64,000 nucleotides of DNA from contig JAGPUW010000025.1 of the NCBI GenBank assembly GCA_018069465.1, forward strand, positions 62,001-126,000. Direction: 5' to 3'. This DNA is from Gammaproteobacteria bacterium. Lineage in GTDB: Bacteria > Pseudomonadota > Gammaproteobacteria > Pseudomonadales > Porticoccaceae. The position numbers and the translations under genes were made by a program. The notes beneath the pieces are model-generated. The model was not told where the DNA came from. It ran no database searches and saw only the letters and a list, made by a program, of their open reading frames with translations. How positions within the stretch are numbered: the first letter of the stretch is position 1; each line of letters opens with the position of its first letter. This document shows positions 60,571 to 64,000 of this stretch, in pieces.

Positions 60571-61140
60571 TCACTTTTTAGCGCGACTCAAGTACTCACC
60601 GGTGCGGGTATCGACACTGACAATCTCACCTTCATTTAAAAACAGTGGCACTTTTATCACCGCGCCAGTGCTCAGTGTTGCCGGCTTTGTGCCGCCCTGC
60701 GCCGTATCACCCTTGAGGCCAGGATCTGTCTGGGTAATTTCAAGATCGACATGATTTGCCGCAGCCACCGCCAATGGGGAACCATTAAACAGGGTCACAA
60801 TGCAGGTATCCTGTTCGCGCAACCACAGCGCCGTATCACCAACGGAGACCTTATCGGCCTGATGCTGCTCGAAAGTATCGGGCTCCATAAAATGCCAGTA
60901 TTCACCGTCATTGTAGAGGTACTGCATGTTCTGTTCGCTAACATCGGCAGCCTCGAGGCTTTCACCGGATTTAAAGGTGCGCTCCCAGACGCGACCGGAT
61001 TTCAGGTTCTTCATGCGCACACGGCTAAAGGCCTGCCCCTTGCCGGGTTTCACAAATTCATTTTCAACAATAGAACAGGGATCGCCGTCGAGAATGACTT
61101 TAAGACCGGAGCGAAATTCATTGGTAGAATAGTTGGCCAT
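60571..61140 (-). CDS. efp: Elongation factor P
   Basis: EF-P binds between the P and E sites and rescues ribosomes stalled on proline runs. The 189-residue protein has three OB-like domains, the modified lysine at K34 in [14 protein letters not shown], and the C-terminal signature [21 protein letters not shown] precedes the ATG. It lies between epmA (same strand) and epmB (opposite strand), so all modification genes are close. Confidence 0.97.
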   Translation of the reverse strand: MANYSTNEFRSGLKVILDGDPCSIVENEFVKPGKGQAFSRVRMKNLKSGRVWERTFKSGESLEAADVSEQNMQYLYNDGEYWHFMEPDTFEQHQADKVSVGDTALWLREQDTCIVTLFNGSPLAVAAANHVDLEITQTDPGLKGDTAQGGTKPATLSTGAVIKVPLFLNEGEIVSVDTRTGEYLSRAKK

Positions 61141-61171
61141 TATTACCTCTTTGCATTATTCAGGGACCATT

Positions 61172-62224
61172 TTGACGGCCGACATCATACCCCACACAAG
61201 CATCAATGCGCATCAGCCATGTTGGCAGGAGGAGCTCGCTGCAGCCATCCGCGATCCCGCTAGTTTATTAAAACTGCTGGAGATCAAGCCTAGCCATCTA
61301 GACGGAATCAATGCGGCTCAACAGGCCTGGACGATTCGCGTGCCACTGCCCTATGTGCGACGCATGGGCAAAGGTGATATCGACGACCCCCTGCTGAAAC
61401 AGGTATTGCCACTCGGCTCAGAGATGCTGTCGGTACCGGGTTTTAGTAGCGATCCACTGGGCGAAGGTGACGCCAATCCGATCCCGGGGGTCGTCCACAA
61501 ATACCACGGGCGAGCGCTGTTAATCATCAGCCCGGCTTGCGCTGTCCACTGTCGCTACTGTTTCCGCCGCCACTTCCCCTATGAGGACAACACTCTCGGC
61601 AAGAAGCAATGGCAGGCGGCACTGGACTATCTGGCCAATGATGAAAGCATCAGCGAAGTGATTTACAGCGGCGGCGACCCCCTCGCCGCCAACAATAACT
61701 TTCTGTTGTGGATGACCGAGAAAATCGCCGCCATCCCCCATATTAAGCGCCTGCGCATACACACTCGTCTGCCCCTGGTAATCCCCTCTCGTATTGACTC
61801 GGGGTGTTTGCACTGGCTGACAGCGACACGATTAAAGGTGGTGATGGTCTGGCATATTAATCACCCCAATGAAATTGATAACTCTGTCAAACAGGCGGCC
61901 TTGAACTTAAAGCGCCACGGTATTGAATTGCTCAATCAATCGGTTTTGCTAAAACAGGTCAACGATACAACTCAAACACTGGCCACACTATCGGAACAAC
62001 TTTTCGAGGCCGGCATCCTGCCCTATTACATCCACCGCCTGGACAAGGTCGCCGGTGCTGCCCACTTCCATGTCAGTGACGAAAAAATTCAGCAGCTACA
62101 AGAGGAATTATTAGAACTTTTGCCCGGTTATCTGGTGCCGCGATTTGTCTGTGAGCAAGCCGCAGCAGGCGCCAAACTCGCCCTAACCTTCCCCAATAAG
62201 GGCCAGCTTCTAAACCCAATCTAG
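61172..62224 (+). CDS. epmB: EF-P-lysine 2,3-aminomutase EpmB
   Basis: EpmB is a radical SAM enzyme that changes (S)-alpha-lysine to (R)-beta-lysine, the substrate of EpmA. The radical motif is CAVHCRYCFRRHFPYE (CX3CX2C, Cys about 123, 127 and 130), followed by VIYSGGDPLAANN and LPYYIHRLDKVAGAAHF, and a PLP-binding lysine is expected in the C-terminal region. The frame is open from a TTG at 61133, but TTG at 61172 has AGGG six bases before it and gives 350 residues. The start is divergent from efp by 31 bases. Confidence 0.93.
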   Translation: MTADIIPHTSINAHQPCWQEELAAAIRDPASLLKLLEIKPSHLDGINAAQQAWTIRVPLPYVRRMGKGDIDDPLLKQVLPLGSEMLSVPGFSSDPLGEGDANPIPGVVHKYHGRALLIISPACAVHCRYCFRRHFPYEDNTLGKKQWQAALDYLANDESISEVIYSGGDPLAANNNFLLWMTEKIAAIPHIKRLRIHTRLPLVIPSRIDSGCLHWLTATRLKVVMVWHINHPNEIDNSVKQAALNLKRHGIELLNQSVLLKQVNDTTQTLATLSEQLFEAGILPYYIHRLDKVAGAAHFHVSDEKIQQLQEELLELLPGYLVPRFVCEQAAAGAKLALTFPNKGQLLNPI

Positions 62225-62430
62225 ATGCGCTTGCGCCTTGTAACACGGATCAATTGGTGTGTTTCGAAGTGTTTCTGTCCTCACTTTGCTACACAGCAGG
62301 CATTATATGAGCCAATCGAGGTATAAGGGCTACTCATTGCACCGTATAATGGCCGCAATAATAGTAAGCAGAATAGCGACTAGCAGCACTGCTGATCTTT
62401 TCACCATCCCCGAGCTAAAGAAGACCATCT

Positions 62431-64000
62431 ATGGCAAAAGAAGGAATCTTGAATCTACTTGTCGCTCACGATAAGAGTGATGATGCCAGTCGTTTAATCA
62501 GCTTGCTCGAGGGTGCGTCCTATCAGGTAGATGCTCAAGTGCTCACCTCCGCTGAAGAGTTGGCACCCCTATTACAAAGCCGCCAGTGGGATTTAGCCAT
62601 TGGCCATCTGCAGGCAACAAGTCTGCCCGCGAAAAAACTGATGGCCGGCATCCGCAGCCTGGGCAGTGATATACCCGCCATACTAATCAGCAAAAACAGT
62701 GACATTGTCGATGTCGTTGAGGGCATTCGCATGGGTGCCTCCTATGTGATCCCGGAAGACGAAGACCAATATTTTCTACTCGCCACATCCAGCACCCTTG
62801 AGCAGCTGGAACAGCGCCGCGTGCAGCTCGACTGGAAACAGCGCTATAACGCCGCAGAAACTCGCTGCGAAACGTTAATGGACTCTTCAAAAAATGCCAT
62901 TGCCCTGGTTCAGGACGGCACTTATATCTACATCAATGAGCCCTTTAGTCAGCTTATGGGCTATAGCGATCCCGACGACATGCTTATGGCGCCGGTTATT
63001 GACAGCATTGACCCCGGCTGCCAGGAGAAAATAAAACCTTTTCTCAAACCCCTCGATGCCGAAGCTGAAATCAGTGATACCGCTATCGATCTCACCTGCC
63101 TGACCACAGAAGATCAGGCCATCGACCTGCGTGTCAGCATTTGCCAGATCCAATACCAAGGTGAAGCCGCACTACAGTTCCAGGTGAAATACGAAGCGGG
63201 TATTAATGACGCCGGTCCCATAGAGATTTCAGGGGAAGCCGCCCCGCGAGATGGCAGCTTCGCCATCAACCCCCAGGCCACTCTCGACAATATCAATCTC
63301 GCCATTAATTCGGCCCAACTCAGCGGCGGGCTGGACAGCATAATCCTTTGTGTACAGGCCGACCAGGATGCACAAATCCGCAGCAATACCAGTGAGAGTA
63401 ATGCCGATAAAATCCTCCTGGCGCTCGCCAAGTTTATTGTTGCACAAAGCGAGCAAGGGATCGTTTTCAGCCGCGACAGGCAAGATGCTATCAACCTTGT
63501 CATCGCTGATTCCACGCTGGAGGAAGGCCGACAATTTGCCGAAACATTGTGCCGACAGGTCGCTGAAAACAACTTCCTGGTAGGCTCCCAGAGTATTCTC
63601 CTGTCAATCAGCGCCAGCATCGGGCTGATCACTAAAAATACAGCTTCTGCAGAGATTTGTATCGAGCAGTGTCTAAAAACTCTCGACGATGCCGACCCCG
63701 ATTCAGCCTCCGACGGCGAAAAAGTTTATCTCATGAATGCCTTGAGTCAAACTGACTTCAATATTCACTGCGACGAGAAAATCACTTTATTTGGCCAACA
63801 ACTACTGGAAAAAAGGCTCATCGGCATCGCCTTTCAACCTATTGTTGGACTCAATGATGAGAACGCTGAATTTTACGAAGTTTTAATGCGGCCAAAGATT
63901 GAGGAATATCCTGAAAATATTCCGCCCGATTTTATCGGCAAGGTTTTTGAAAGCCCTATCGCCACGGAAATAGATCGCTGGGTTATTCTCGAAACGATTA
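62431..64000 (+). CDS. FimX-like protein with receiver-like, PAS, degenerate GGDEF and EAL domains (partial)
   Basis: This gene is cut by the window end after 523 codons. From the ATG at 62431 it reads MAKEGILNLLVAHDKSDDAS, a receiver-like domain (to about 130) with AILISKNSDIVDVVEGI, a PAS domain (about 150-260; ALVQDGTYIYINEPFSQLMGYSD), a GGDEF-like domain (about 280-430) in which the GGDEF motif is replaced by RDRQD, and the start of an EAL domain (about 465-) with FYEVLMRP, i.e. EVL in place of EAL. P. aeruginosa FimX has this same order and the same EVL change: it binds c-di-GMP without breaking it and controls type IV pili. It is likely an orthologue. Confidence 0.8.
   Translation, partial: MAKEGILNLLVAHDKSDDASRLISLLEGASYQVDAQVLTSAEELAPLLQSRQWDLAIGHLQATSLPAKKLMAGIRSLGSDIPAILISKNSDIVDVVEGIRMGASYVIPEDEDQYFLLATSSTLEQLEQRRVQLDWKQRYNAAETRCETLMDSSKNAIALVQDGTYIYINEPFSQLMGYSDPDDMLMAPVIDSIDPGCQEKIKPFLKPLDAEAEISDTAIDLTCLTTEDQAIDLRVSICQIQYQGEAALQFQVKYEAGINDAGPIEISGEAAPRDGSFAINPQATLDNINLAINSAQLSGGLDSIILCVQADQDAQIRSNTSESNADKILLALAKFIVAQSEQGIVFSRDRQDAINLVIADSTLEEGRQFAETLCRQVAENNFLVGSQSILLSISASIGLITKNTASAEICIEQCLKTLDDADPDSASDGEKVYLMNALSQTDFNIHCDEKITLFGQQLLEKRLIGIAFQPIVGLNDENAEFYEVLMRPKIEEYPENIPPDFIGKVFESPIATEIDRWVILETI

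Noticed and set aside
62259..62474. 71-codon frame before the FimX-like gene
   Set aside because: It overlaps the start of the FimX-like frame, has an atypical composition and no family features.

Overview
The window reads as a chromosomal segment of a gammaproteobacterium, most likely a marine, aerobic member related to Pseudomonas/Cellvibrionales. The support is gene order and gene content: dcd-apbC-metG followed by rsxABCDGE, thrS-infC-rpmI-rplT-pheST-ihfA-merR-tRNA-Pro, the EpmA/EF-P/EpmB set, and a FimX-like protein. No rRNA, CRISPR array or intact transposase was seen.

Layout. 1-3.6 kb: the end of a molybdate transporter locus (modC), then a tight four-gene operon of two DUF1538 membrane proteins, a PII-like protein and a CBS-domain protein. 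4-6.5 kb: a large secreted beta-helix/PKD protein. 6.6-10.2 kb: dcd, apbC and metG. 10.4-16.3 kb: the complete rsxABCDGE electron-transport operon. 16.3-23 kb: phhB and a putative arginine/ornithine/proline catabolic set (putA, arginase, ornithine cyclodeaminase). 23.2-28.5 kb: a membrane-anchored unknown, ppsA and a GAF-GGDEF diguanylate cyclase.

28.5-33.5 kb is an accessory insertion. It carries one very large gene with a nuclease-like N-terminus, a STAND-type NTPase and a long helical C-terminus, an architecture like antiviral Avs proteins. An 11-bp tandem repeat splits it into two frames; removing one repeat unit restores a 1522-codon reading frame. A degenerate 3' half of tRNA-Leu(UAA) lies between this gene and tRNA-Pro, like a relic attachment site.

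33.5-41.4 kb is the conserved translation block on the minus strand, including an infC that starts with ATT, and tRNA-Val. 41.5-47.9 kb is an unusual cluster: two related lipocalin-like/DUF7064-7065-like proteins, a CX5R protein phosphatase, a small unknown and two tandem APH-like kinases. A MITE-like repeat follows at 47.9-48.1 kb. 48.1-64 kb holds ggt, a GNAT fusion, a TonB-dependent receptor, malate synthase G with a LysR regulator, a DUF3179 protein, comF, cysE, the EF-P modification genes epmA/efp/epmB, and the first 523 codons of a FimX-like protein cut by the window end.

The two places most deserving of attention are the disrupted Avs-like gene with its tRNA relic and the kinase/phosphatase/lipocalin-like cluster. 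All family names come from reading motifs and remembered family features; no database search was run.
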